Both the position numbers and the translations under genes were made by a program. Shown here in pieces: positions 29,778 to 39,900 of a stretch of 56,320 nt of DNA; within the stretch, counting starts at the first letter, position 1; each line of letters begins with the position of its first letter. The stretch spans positions 1-56,320 of the forward strand of contig SYHX01000019.1 of the NCBI GenBank assembly GCA_005799025.1, given 5' to 3'. The notes below the pieces were generated by a model. It saw only the letters and a program-made list of their open reading frames with translations, was not told where the DNA came from and did not search any database. The stretch comes from Bacteroidota bacterium (GTDB lineage: Bacteria; Bacteroidota; Bacteroidia; UBA7662).

Positions 29778-32198
29778 TCAAAAGGGGTAATTGATCCCAA
29801 AAACAGTAGAAAATAAGGGATAAGAGGGGGTAATGCCGTTCTGGCCCAAAGATGGCTTTACTCCATGAACATCGTTCCTCCATCCGTCGTTTCTCCAGGT
29901 TTGATCGAACCAATTTGCAATGACCCATCGTTTCCCATGAACGAGGCCCGGATCCCGTACTTTGAGAGCAAAATCTACACGCAATACAAAGAAGCCAAAA
30001 TCATACCGCAAACCAAGGCCATTGTTCAAGGCAATTTCGTTGATAAATCGCCTGGAATTAAAATTTCCTAGACCATTGTAGGCGGTGTCATTGAGCGTCC
30101 AAATATTTCCGGCATCCAAGAATAAGGCGGCCTTGAGTGGACCCGCAACTCGAAATCTCCATTCCAAATTGGTCTCCAAACGAATTTCGCCAAATTGAAT
30201 AAGCCGTCCATTGGCGTAATTGTTCAATGAGCCGGGTCCCAGTCCTCGGATTGGCCATGCCCTGAGCGAATTGGTTCCTCCGCCAAAGGTCCTTTTCTCA
30301 AGGGGTATGGTTTTTTGGTCGCCGAATGGAAGGCCAAACGAGCCTAGAGCCCTGTAGGCAACAAGGGATTCTCCTTTACCCACAAAGTGCTTACGCCATT
30401 CGACATCCAATTTGAGGAATCGAAAATAAGGTAACCCCCAAATAGTATCATTTAAATTTTCATTTCTTGTGCTGGCCTTTAGCAACGAATAAAAGCTCCC
30501 TGAACTTTCAAGATTAAGGCCAAGATAATCTCTCCCGTTTTCCCGTATTCGATCCTGTATCCATGATCCACGAATTCCAGTACTGAAGTAGGAAACGAAA
30601 TTGGCCCGTAACAAAGGATCGTTTAAATCATCCAATAATTTTTGGAGAGATTCGCTTATCGATCCTGTGTTTGCATAAGTGAGTTCCAAAGGCCAAATTT
30701 GGTATTGGGTTCTATCGTGAACTAAGCCACTGATTCCTAAACCTGTTTTGAGAACGTTACGACCAAAATCCTGTCTCTTCTGACTTTGGTAGGTGAATGA
30801 CAGCAGGGTGCGCTCTTCTCCATTTAGCTTCCATTGTTGGAAATACCCTGGCAACAAAATACTAGGAATATTAAGCTGAGCGCGCAGGCCTATATCGAGG
30901 GTGTTGAGGCCCGAACTTGAGGTCGAGGATCCTGTAAGCTGTTGTGATTCAGCTCCCAAAGTAGCTCGAAATTCCAATTGGTCACCTATCCGTAATGCGT
31001 TTCTTCTTGTAAATGAAATATTGCCGTTAATTCCAAACAAAGCAATTGTATTGGTAGAAAATTCGTATTCGGTTCTAAATTGCCATTTGGGTAGCGGCTT
31101 AAGGGCTAACAATATATCTAGTTCATGTGTGTTATCATTGGCTAATATGCTATACGATCCAGGTACATACAAATTAAGGCGCGCAAAATTTATCAAGGTC
31201 CGGCGAAGGTTGTTTTCGTTAAATGTTGGATTCTCAAGATTTTCTATTTGATTCAATAGTAGGTTTTGATAAATAGGCTCATCCGAATTCAGGTAACCTA
31301 ACCATGGTATTGAATCGTTGACGCGAGGTAACGTTAAATCAGTGGTGGGAGGTGGCGAATGGCCTACGTAGAGATTCCACCGGCGGTATTTGTACCTCTT
31401 ATGATAATTTTCAAGGCTTGGCTTGAGGACCTTAAGATTTACGTCGATGGTATAGGGTAAGCGACCACTGTCGGCTTCAAATTCGAGGAAATCAGTGCTG
31501 AAGCGGTAGAAACCTTGTTCTCGAAGGTTTTGGGAAATTTTACTGCGTATCTCGGCTAAATCAGAGGCTTTGAAAATTTGACCAGTATATTTTGACACGA
31601 ACATATTTTGGTCAACAATGCCTTGGAATGTGGTTTGAATTTCAGGGGAAAGATTGGTAAATGTTATATGCCCAATTTGATAGGGTTTCCCTTTATCAAT
31701 TGAATAAATTTGCTCCATACCCAAAAACGTTCTTTTGGCGGATGTGGATACAACGGCATCTAAATACCCTTCTGCGTGCATGAATCGAAGTAGATTATCT
31801 GCATTGTTGATTAAATTGGAAGAGTCATACAAAGTGGGGGATTCTCCGTACCGGATATTTATTTTTTGTAGTAAATTATTTTCTGGTCTTTGCTGCGCAA
31901 TAAGATATAATTGCGATCTAATTGGCCAAAATCCCCAAAATTTTCGGTTGAGATTGGGTTTAAGATATTTTCGGATTTCCTTTAATTTTGAGGAGGATAT
32001 TTTTACGGATTTTGCCGCATTCTCTTTGCTTGTATTACGATTTAAAGTGCCTGTATCAATTTCTTCGATTATGTATTTTTTCAAGTAAATTTGATCATCT
32101 TTTAGGTATGACTGCACAGAGCAGGATTGAAATGCCCAAGTGGAAATCAAGGCAACAATTAGAATGCACCTTATATTTGAACGTTGGAACCTGCTCAT
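29778..32198 (-). CDS. TamL-like Omp85/BamA-family outer membrane lipoprotein
   Basis: Lipobox FQSCSVQSYL, POTRA-like N-terminus, C-terminal surface-antigen region with RTFGGGTNSLRAWPIRGLGPGS. Confidence 0.82.
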   Translation of the reverse strand: MSRFQRSNIRCILIVALISTWAFQSCSVQSYLKDDQIYLKKYIIEEIDTGTLNRNTSKENAAKSVKISSSKLKEIRKYLKPNLNRKFWGFWPIRSQLYLIAQQRPENNLLQKINIRYGESPTLYDSSNLINNADNLLRFMHAEGYLDAVVSTSAKRTFLGMEQIYSIDKGKPYQIGHITFTNLSPEIQTTFQGIVDQNMFVSKYTGQIFKASDLAEIRSKISQNLREQGFYRFSTDFLEFEADSGRLPYTIDVNLKVLKPSLENYHKRYKYRRWNLYVGHSPPPTTDLTLPRVNDSIPWLGYLNSDEPIYQNLLLNQIENLENPTFNENNLRRTLINFARLNLYVPGSYSILANDNTHELDILLALKPLPKWQFRTEYEFSTNTIALFGINGNISFTRRNALRIGDQLEFRATLGAESQQLTGSSTSSSGLNTLDIGLRAQLNIPSILLPGYFQQWKLNGEERTLLSFTYQSQKRQDFGRNVLKTGLGISGLVHDRTQYQIWPLELTYANTGSISESLQKLLDDLNDPLLRANFVSYFSTGIRGSWIQDRIRENGRDYLGLNLESSGSFYSLLKASTRNENLNDTIWGLPYFRFLKLDVEWRKHFVGKGESLVAYRALGSFGLPFGDQKTIPLEKRTFGGGTNSLRAWPIRGLGPGSLNNYANGRLIQFGEIRLETNLEWRFRVAGPLKAALFLDAGNIWTLNDTAYNGLGNFNSRRFINEIALNNGLGLRYDFGFFVLRVDFALKVRDPGLVHGKRWVIANWFDQTWRNDGWRNDVHGVKPSLGQNGITPSYPLFSTVFGINYPF

Positions 32199-33074
32199 AT
32201 TACCAAACTCGAAGTTAAAGCCTTATTGGCGATTGCACAAAGGCTAGGTGGAAAGGCACAGAGGGAACTTTTGCTGGAAGGTAACAAAATTGTCGTAGAG
32301 GCAATCCGGAGTGGTTGGAAACCTTCAAAAATACTCCTTGGACCTTCGTGGGTAAAGGATTCTGAAGGCATTTTGATGAATTTGGGCATAGAAGTTGCAG
32401 TGAGAAGGGCATCAGGTCAAGAAATGGAGCGAATATCTCGCATGAAAACAGCACCCTCCGTCATCGGCTGCTTCGAGATTCCTGAGCCTCGCCAAAGATT
32501 TCAAGAATCAAGAACATCATCTATGCAGTCTGCCAAGGTTTTAGCCCCTTGGTGGTTGGTTGCGGATAGAATTCAAGACCCAGGAAATCTGGGTACGATG
32601 ATTCGAATAGCAGATTGGTTTGGGTTTGAAGGGTTAATTTGTAGTCCCGATACCGTAGATTGTTATAATTCCAAAGTAATTCAGGCTTCAATGGGTTCTT
32701 TGTTTCGTGTTCCGGTTCATTACACAGAACTTAACCCAACTGAATTAAGCCGTTTGACGGGGATGCGTCTTTTTGATTTTATGATTTCAGGTCAAGCAAT
32801 AGGAGCGCAGTCGGCCTTTCAAGAAGTTCCGTGGTTAGTGGCTTCAATTCCGGGCGGTTTAGATCTAAATAGAATTCAATTTCCCAAACAGGGTGGATTA
32901 TTATTGATAGGAAATGAATCACAGGGCTTAAATCAAAATTTATTGCAACATGCTACTCATTGTATTGGGATTCCTTCTTTTGGCAGCGCAGAATCGCTGA
33001 ATGCGGCAGTTGCGGCGGGTATCTTTGCCAATGCAATCAGGCGGAGTGATTCAGAGTCTTCAGAAAGATCGTGA
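32184..33074 (+). CDS. TrmH/SpoU family RNA methyltransferase
   Basis: ADRIQDPGNLGTMIRIADWFG, LLLIGNESQGL, IPSFGSAESLNAAVAAGIFANAI. Confidence 0.92.
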   Translation: MEPAHITKLEVKALLAIAQRLGGKAQRELLLEGNKIVVEAIRSGWKPSKILLGPSWVKDSEGILMNLGIEVAVRRASGQEMERISRMKTAPSVIGCFEIPEPRQRFQESRTSSMQSAKVLAPWWLVADRIQDPGNLGTMIRIADWFGFEGLICSPDTVDCYNSKVIQASMGSLFRVPVHYTELNPTELSRLTGMRLFDFMISGQAIGAQSAFQEVPWLVASIPGGLDLNRIQFPKQGGLLLIGNESQGLNQNLLQHATHCIGIPSFGSAESLNAAVAAGIFANAIRRSDSESSERS

Positions 33075-35066
33075 CGCATTTACATCTCCGGTACACAAGG
33101 CGTTTAAGTTAATAGTGTTAGGCCCACTGGTCAAGATTACCAAGCCCAGATTATAGACCCAATTACCCGCAGTGAAGTTGTTAATCAAACCTGCGAATCG
33201 ACGACTCACTTGGAGAGCATCGGAGGAATTGATCGTTTGAGAAAGGTTGACGTCTGCGGCTTTAATTTTGGTCCCGATTAAGACGGCCAATGATGAAAAA
33301 CTACGACTAATAAGCAAAGCATCATTGGCACCTACTCCACTCCAAGGCAATGGGTTCAGCCAATCCACGGTATAGGTCCCAGGGACAATATTTGAGATAT
33401 GATAATTGCCCTGAGCATCGGTCACCGTTTGTCCAACGGTATTGCCCTGACTATCTATTAGGCGAAGGGTCACACCAGCCAATGGTGTAAGGGCAAGATT
33501 ATCGTATTTCAAGGTACCGCTAATGCTGCATTGGTTGGCGGAATTAGCCGCAGTAACCTGAACAGGGACGGTATAAATGGCAGCGGCTTGGCCGGTATAT
33601 CCTAGACTCAATGAACAAATTGCATTGTAGGTGTTGCCGGGGGTTAGGGTCGAAGTGTTACGAAGGGTAATGTTGACACTTTCGCCCGGTGCCACGGAGA
33701 AATTAGCCATTGAGTTGCCTCCGTTCGGCCCGAATTCAATACCGGTTCCGGTAATAGATAATCCATTCACCTGTAGCGGCTGATTTCCCCCGTTAAAAAC
33801 CCAAATTTCATGGCTTCGGACTATTCCTAGTCCTACGACCCCAAACTGTATCGAATTTTCACTAATTCGGGCGTTCCGAATACTTGGTGAGGCAGAGGGA
33901 GGTAGGACGGTACTAAGCCGATCCAGAAATTGCGGATAATCCACCAAGGCATTCCGATTCCCTTGTGCGGCTTGAATATCATTGTTGCGACGTTTGGCTA
34001 CCGAATCGGAAGGGAAAAGTTTAACCCATTCTCGTAGCATACGTTGTTGCGATGTGTCCAAAAAGTTCTGAACAACGGCCGCGTTGGCAGCATGCCTCAG
34101 GGCAAAGTACAGCACAGCCCTCGACACCGGGCCCTTGTGTGCGTCGCGGGGTTCAAACCAAATGGAATTTGCTTTGGACCCCCCCGAGTAGGTGAGGGTA
34201 GGGTTAGGAACCCATCCGAACGGCTTATTGCCTCGTGCAGAATTGAGCCCACCATCGCTGATAAACAAATGATGCATATCGCTTTGCATAGGCTCTACTG
34301 AGCCCATGAAGCTCTGCGGCCAAGTATGTTCGGTGTTCATGCTGTAGGGGGCATTGTTCAAGGTGCCGGTATTGAAATCTGCGGCGGTATATGAAATTGT
34401 TCGACCAGAATAAACGCATTCGTTTTTGTAGGGATTGGCATGGGCGGGCTCTCGGCCGTTAACCTTCCAATTATCGGCGGTTCCGAACATCCTCAGCCTG
34501 GCATTGCTCGTGCCTGAGTATCCCAAGGAGGTGTAGGGGGAACTCAGTCGGGTTGCCAAAGCCTGTCGCAAGGGCTCACCCTCCAGGTTTTGGGTGCTGT
34601 TGTAATAGGTGTTGCTGTAAACCCCTTGGCCCGTGAGGTCAACCCGAATTTGCCCCCCCAAGCCAGAATGGGATACCCATAGTTCACTGTTGTTAAATGT
34701 ATTGTGAATTGGATTGAAGGAAATTATAATCCGTTTGTTTTGACCAGCGGCCAATGTAAAAAGGGAGTCCGAGGTTCGAAATGGGTAATCGCCGTAATAA
34801 GGCAGACAAGTGGCTCGGCAATTCAAGGGGACGGTATCGATATTGGTTACCCATATCCCGAGAGTATCGTTGCTTAATTCGGTTTTGTTACCAAAAGCCA
34901 GTTGGTTTATAGAAACTTGCAATGGGGATTGTCCCATACCTTCTTTCCCACTGAGGATGTTCAAAACCAAGAACAATGACAAGAAGGTCCGTTTAACTTT
35001 CACTAGTCTTTTGGGAAGAGTAAAACGAGTGTTTTGCAAATTCTTAGTTATTAACGTAAAAAACAT
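33060..35066 (-). CDS. Secreted endonuclease I (NucM/EndA-like) with flanking Ig-like domains and C-terminal dockerin-like module
   Basis: YSMNTEHTWPQSFMG...MQSDMHHLFISDGGLNSARGNKPFG; choice-of-anchor-D-like domains; C-terminus ADVNLSQTINSSDALQVSRRFAGL...CTGDVNASRSF. Alternative GTG start at 35003 gives a cleaner signal peptide. Confidence 0.9.
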   Translation of the reverse strand: MFFTLITKNLQNTRFTLPKRLVKVKRTFLSLFLVLNILSGKEGMGQSPLQVSINQLAFGNKTELSNDTLGIWVTNIDTVPLNCRATCLPYYGDYPFRTSDSLFTLAAGQNKRIIISFNPIHNTFNNSELWVSHSGLGGQIRVDLTGQGVYSNTYYNSTQNLEGEPLRQALATRLSSPYTSLGYSGTSNARLRMFGTADNWKVNGREPAHANPYKNECVYSGRTISYTAADFNTGTLNNAPYSMNTEHTWPQSFMGSVEPMQSDMHHLFISDGGLNSARGNKPFGWVPNPTLTYSGGSKANSIWFEPRDAHKGPVSRAVLYFALRHAANAAVVQNFLDTSQQRMLREWVKLFPSDSVAKRRNNDIQAAQGNRNALVDYPQFLDRLSTVLPPSASPSIRNARISENSIQFGVVGLGIVRSHEIWVFNGGNQPLQVNGLSITGTGIEFGPNGGNSMANFSVAPGESVNITLRNTSTLTPGNTYNAICSLSLGYTGQAAAIYTVPVQVTAANSANQCSISGTLKYDNLALTPLAGVTLRLIDSQGNTVGQTVTDAQGNYHISNIVPGTYTVDWLNPLPWSGVGANDALLISRSFSSLAVLIGTKIKAADVNLSQTINSSDALQVSRRFAGLINNFTAGNWVYNLGLVILTSGPNTINLNALCTGDVNASRSF
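33063..33524 (-). other. Dockerin-like module, copy A
   Basis: ISGTLKYDN...GANDALLISRSF...ADVNLSQTINSSDALQVSRRF...CTGDVNAS. Confidence 0.75.
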
Positions 35067-35100
35067 TATCTTGGGAAATTGGTTAAACTCAATGTAAACT

Positions 35101-35108
35101 CAAAAGTA
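35101..35108 (-). promoter_or_regulatory. -7 element TACTTTTG for the minus-strand nuclease gene
   Basis: CAAAAGTA on the plus strand; lies 34 nt upstream of ATG 35066. Confidence 0.35.
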
Positions 35109-36799
35109 TGCATCATCAACTCAAAATAGCCGTTTTGGCTTCCTTCCTGGTTTTAACTGGAATTTACAGCGCCCTGACCAGTTCCGGAGGGGCTCCATTA
35201 GGGTTTAGCAGTGCCCCCGGAGATTCGGATTGCACCTCCTGCCACGGAGGTATTACCGTGAATTCGGGTCCGGCAACCCGCTCGCTTACATTCAACGGAG
35301 CGGCAGCCTCGTCCTATGTCCCGGGACAGACCTATAATTTAAGCCTTACAGTATCAAGAGCCACTCGCAACAAATACGGTTTTCAACTCAAGGTGGAGGA
35401 CGCTCAAGGAGGGAATGCAGGTACCCTCATTTCAACTACAAATCGAACTTGGGCTCAACAAGGCTATCTTAACCAATCCGGTTCTGGGAATACCTCCACC
35501 ATATCCGGAACGATTACGTGGAATTTCCAATGGACTGCTCCTGCCTTAGGTACAGGTCCAGTGACCTTTTATTTCTCATCCAACGCAGCCAACAACAACG
35601 GGGGTACCAGCGGTGATGAAATTTATACCGACGCAATATCCCTTTTGGAATCCAGCCCCTCTTACACGATTTCAGGTCTGCTTCAATACGACAATACTGC
35701 TAGAACCGCCGTGGTCAACAGCACCGTACGCCTTTTGGGAACAGGGGGCAATGTTCTTCAGACCACCACCACCAACGCATCGGGGCAGTACACCTTCAGC
35801 AATGTGGCTAGCGGCTCTTATTCTGTTACGGCACTGAGCAACAGGCCATGGGGTGGGGTTAGTTCGGCAGATGCTTTGCTCATTACCCGTCAATTCAATA
35901 ACACAGTGAATTTAAGCGGACTGCGTATCACATCTGCCGATGTGAACGGTTCGAATTCTGTCAGTTCCGCCGATGCTCTTCTGGTTTCACGCAGGGTGGC
36001 GGGACTCATTGGTTCTTTCGCGGCAGGGGATTGGAAATTTGAAACTATTTCCGTCAATATCACCAACGCAAACATTACGCAAAATATTCGCGGTATCTGT
36101 GTGGGCGATGTAAATGCATCCTATCAGCCTCCCACCGCTCGCTTTGCCTCCTTGGACTTGGAACAGGGTTCGATTGAAGTCATTCCCCCGGAGGGCTTAT
36201 GGGTCCCGCTAAGCCTCTTAGACCTCAGTTCCAAGCGGAATCTTGAAATAGGTTCGGTTACTTTGGACCTGCATGCCCCACAAGGATGGCAAATTGAAGG
36301 TATACGTTCGACATTGAACGGAATGAATCCTGAATACAGTATCGAGGGAAATCGTTTGCGACTTTCGTGGTTTAACGTTGCAGGAATGGTTATTGGTCGT
36401 GATGAGCCCATTTTGTATTTGAAAGTGGTTCAGGAGCAAGGTCAAGATTTACATAATACCTGGACTTTATCCGGGGTTTCTGAGTTTACCGACACGGAAG
36501 GTGGCACGCTAGGTGCCTTAACTGTTTCATTGCCAAGACTGAAATCGGGTCAAGGAGATCCTCTTTGGAAAATTCAACCCGTTTATGGCAGTGGTCAGGG
36601 TGTTCAGGTGAAGGTGAGCGGTCTAGGAACCTTGCAGTTAACGGCCATAGACCTTCTTGGGAAGGTATTGGATCGCAGAACCCTGCATCACAGCAACGAT
36701 TACAGCGAAGTGGTCATACTCCCCGTAGGTACAACAATGGTTAGTGGGGTTCCTAATGGGCCAAATCAAAGCCCTACCCTTGTCCGTTTGGCCTTTTGA
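35108..36799 (+). CDS. Secreted protein with choice-of-anchor-V/CxxCH domain, dockerin-like module, cohesin-like domain and degenerate T9SS CTD
   Basis: GDSDCTSCHGGITV..., SGLLQYDNTARTAVVNSTVRLLG..., ADVNGSNSVSSADALLVSRRVAGL, SVTLDLHAPQGWQIEGI...RLRLSWFNVAG, LQLTAIDLLGKVLDRR. Confidence 0.8.
   Translation: MHHQLKIAVLASFLVLTGIYSALTSSGGAPLGFSSAPGDSDCTSCHGGITVNSGPATRSLTFNGAAASSYVPGQTYNLSLTVSRATRNKYGFQLKVEDAQGGNAGTLISTTNRTWAQQGYLNQSGSGNTSTISGTITWNFQWTAPALGTGPVTFYFSSNAANNNGGTSGDEIYTDAISLLESSPSYTISGLLQYDNTARTAVVNSTVRLLGTGGNVLQTTTTNASGQYTFSNVASGSYSVTALSNRPWGGVSSADALLITRQFNNTVNLSGLRITSADVNGSNSVSSADALLVSRRVAGLIGSFAAGDWKFETISVNITNANITQNIRGICVGDVNASYQPPTARFASLDLEQGSIEVIPPEGLWVPLSLLDLSSKRNLEIGSVTLDLHAPQGWQIEGIRSTLNGMNPEYSIEGNRLRLSWFNVAGMVIGRDEPILYLKVVQEQGQDLHNTWTLSGVSEFTDTEGGTLGALTVSLPRLKSGQGDPLWKIQPVYGSGQGVQVKVSGLGTLQLTAIDLLGKVLDRRTLHHSNDYSEVVILPVGTTMVSGVPNGPNQSPTLVRLAF
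35669..36126 (+). other. Dockerin-like module, copy B
   Basis: ISGLLQYDN...SSADALLITRQF...ADVNGSNSVSSADALLVSRRV...CVGDVNASY. Confidence 0.75.
36142..36540 (+). other. Cohesin-like domain following dockerin-like copy B
   Basis: LWVPLSLLDLSSKRNLEIGSVTLDLHAPQGWQIEGI...YSIEGNRLRLSWFNVAGMVIGRDEPILYLKVV. Pattern recognition only. Confidence 0.5.
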
Positions 36800-36904
36800 G
36801 ACTACCGGGCACACTTAGTTGACTCGGTTAGGAACGATAGTAACCCCCTTATCACGGTATATCTTGATCTAAACGCAGCGATAGGTATAATTTCAAAAGT
36901 TTAT

Positions 36905-36912
36905 TAAATTTG
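36905..36912 (+). promoter_or_regulatory. -7 element TAAATTTG ahead of the M43 protease gene
   Basis: Exact TAnnTTTG, 16 nt before ATG 36929. Confidence 0.4.
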
Positions 36913-36928
36913 AGAAAATCTAAAGTCT

Positions 36929-39900
36929 ATGCCTTTCACTCCAATTTTTGCTTGTCTTCGGGGAACCCTGGTGATTCATTTCAAGGTCCAAGGCCTATTT
37001 AGTCGATTATTAACGGTATCCCTAACAGGGTTTATCGCTTCGATCTTTGCATTAGGTGATTCAGAAGCTCAGACATCACCAATTCGTTGTTATACCCATG
37101 AGCATCACCAGGCAAGAATGCAGCAGGGACAGCATTGGGAATTGGAACAAATTTTTGAACAATGGATGTCCAATAGGATCGCTGAAAATTCTTCGAATAT
37201 TCGGCCGGAAGTTGTTTACAATATCCCGGTTGTTTTCCACGTAATTTATGAGAATGCCTCCGACCCATGGAATATTTCTACTGCGCAAATTCAATCGCAG
37301 GTGGACGTCCTGAACGAAGATTTCAAACGCCTTAATGCGGACACCATGAATGCTCCAGCGAATTTCAGAGCCGTTGCAGCGAGTTCCGATATTAATTTTT
37401 GTTTGGCTCAGCGGGATCCACAAGGTAACCCCACTACAGGGATAGTGCGTTGGCAATATCCCCAATCAGCTTCATGGTCCACTTCCTCCATTGATGGCAC
37501 CATTAAACCTGCTACGATTTGGGATCCAACACGTTATTTCAATATTTGGGTGGTTAATATTTCCGGAGGTATACTGGGTTACGCTCAGTTCCCCCTTTCC
37601 TCGGGCCTCGCAGGAATGCCAAGTTCAGGACCGGCCAATACCGACGGCGTTGTCCTGGCGTACAATTCAGTAGGTAGGCCACCTGCCAATCCGTTTACGG
37701 GCGCCTATAACAAAGGACGTACGGCCACCCATGAGGTAGGTCACTGGTTGGGTCTCCGTCATATTTGGGGGGATGGTACTTCTTGTAGTGCTACAGATTA
37801 TTGTGCGGATACCCCCCCATCGGACGCAGCTAATTATGGCTGTCCTACGACACATTCCTCTTGCACTGGTCCGGATATGGTTCAGAACTATATGGATTAT
37901 TCTGATGATAATTGCTTGAATTTGTTTACCTACAATCAGGTTCAAAGGATGTGGACTGTATTGGCCAACAGCCCTCGTAGAGTTTCTTTGCTCACGGCCA
38001 ATTCATGCCAATCCGTGGTTGTGACCCCTGGGCCTTTGACCGCAGCCTTTGTAGCAAGCGATACACTTGCTAATTTTGGAGGCGTATTAGATACCATTCA
38101 ACTTACCGATCAGTCTGTTGGAGTTCCAAGCACTAGATTATGGACAATTACACCCTCCTCAGGGTGGGCTTTTGTGTCAGGATCATCCGCTACGAGTGCC
38201 AATCCCCGTCTTTATTTCAATACTGTAGGTCAATACAGCGTGAAGCTTAAGGTCACTAATGCCTTTGGATCCGACTCTTTGACAAGAAATAATTATATAC
38301 GCGCCAGGGCTTCGGCATGTGTATCGGGTGCAACGGATTCTGCGGATACACGCATTGCTTCTTTTGCATTTGCTGGAATCACAAATACTTATCCTACAGG
38401 CACAGGGAATTGCGCAACCTACACCGATCGGACTGGTTCGCCTCCTTTTCAGGTTACGCTGGGTCAAACCTATTCCGCCACTATTACCAAAGGAACTTGC
38501 GGGGCTAATTATGCGGCTTATGCCAAAGTCTTTATAGACTTTAATCGAAATTATACCTTTGAGTCCAATGAATTGGTGATGGGGGGAAGTCTTGCCAACA
38601 CGGCCAACGCCACATTGACGTTGAATAGTATTCCTATTGGAACACCGGCAGCGACTGCCGGCTCATCCTTAATGAGAGTAGTCCTTCAAGAAGGTGGTTC
38701 AGCGACATTAACCCAGGCATGCGGTACCTACCAATGGGGTGAAACTCAGGATTATATGGTTCAAATCAATGGAGTTGTCACGGTACAACCAGTGAGCGGT
38801 GTTGTAACTTACAGTAATTCGGCAAATACTCCAATTGCCTCGATTAATGTTCGTCTTTTGACCGTGCCCGGAGGGATTCAGGACGCGCAGACGACCACCG
38901 CAGCGAATGGTTCTTATTCCATGAATGCCTACACCAACGGTGTAAGGTCCTTCTCTCTCAACACATCGCGCACAATTGGTGGCATCAACGCCACCGATGC
39001 ATTGCAGGCGAATTTACATTTTTCGAATACACAGCCTTTATCGGGATTACGTCTAAGAGCTGCAGATGTCAACGCCTCGAATTCGGTAAATGCCTCCGAC
39101 GCTTTGGTCATTACAAGATATTATTCCAATTTAATAAGCACGTTTCCGGCGGGCAATTGGGTCTTCGATACGGCTACCATCACCACTACTGGTGCGGCCA
39201 TCACACGCAATCTCAAGGCTATCTGCTTCGGTGACGTTAATGGGTCTTTCATCCCGGCCGCAGCGAGACAGGGTTTTGGTTCCTTTAATCTGTTGGAGAA
39301 CTCCATAAATCCAAGTGATTTCTCTGAGTATGACCATACAGGTTATTTTGAGGACCAAAACGCAGTTACTGTTCTCAGGGCGTCAGGTCCTGCCAGGGTG
39401 GGGGCACTCTCCCTTGATTTAGCTTGGCCTGATTTCTTGGGTCAACCTACTGTGGTGTCGCATTTGGGCGATCAAGAGGTGGTCTATGCCCGCACCGGTG
39501 GTCGTCTTCGTTTGGCGTGGAACGATGTGAAAGGCGCTGAGATTCATGATGGACAAGTGGTTTTGGAAATACATCATTCTTGCGGACAGCTCCCCACATC
39601 TTGGTCCTGGGATGTTGGTGCTGGTTCGGAATGGGCAAATCCTTTAGCTCAAATTTTGCCGGAGTTAGGTCTGCGAATACCAGTTCCGCACAAAACCTTC
39701 AATAGTTCTGAAATTTACTTTTATCCTAACCCTACCGAAGGCAAAGTTCAGGTTGCTCTCCCTGCAAACTTAGTTTCGCAAGTGAGTTCTATTTTGAAGG
39801 TCTGCAATTCACTTCATTGGGTCGTTCGGGATTTATCCGGTAAGGTTCAAGGCACGTACCCCTTTGATGCAGCATGGAATATAGGAGATTCTCCAAGGAA

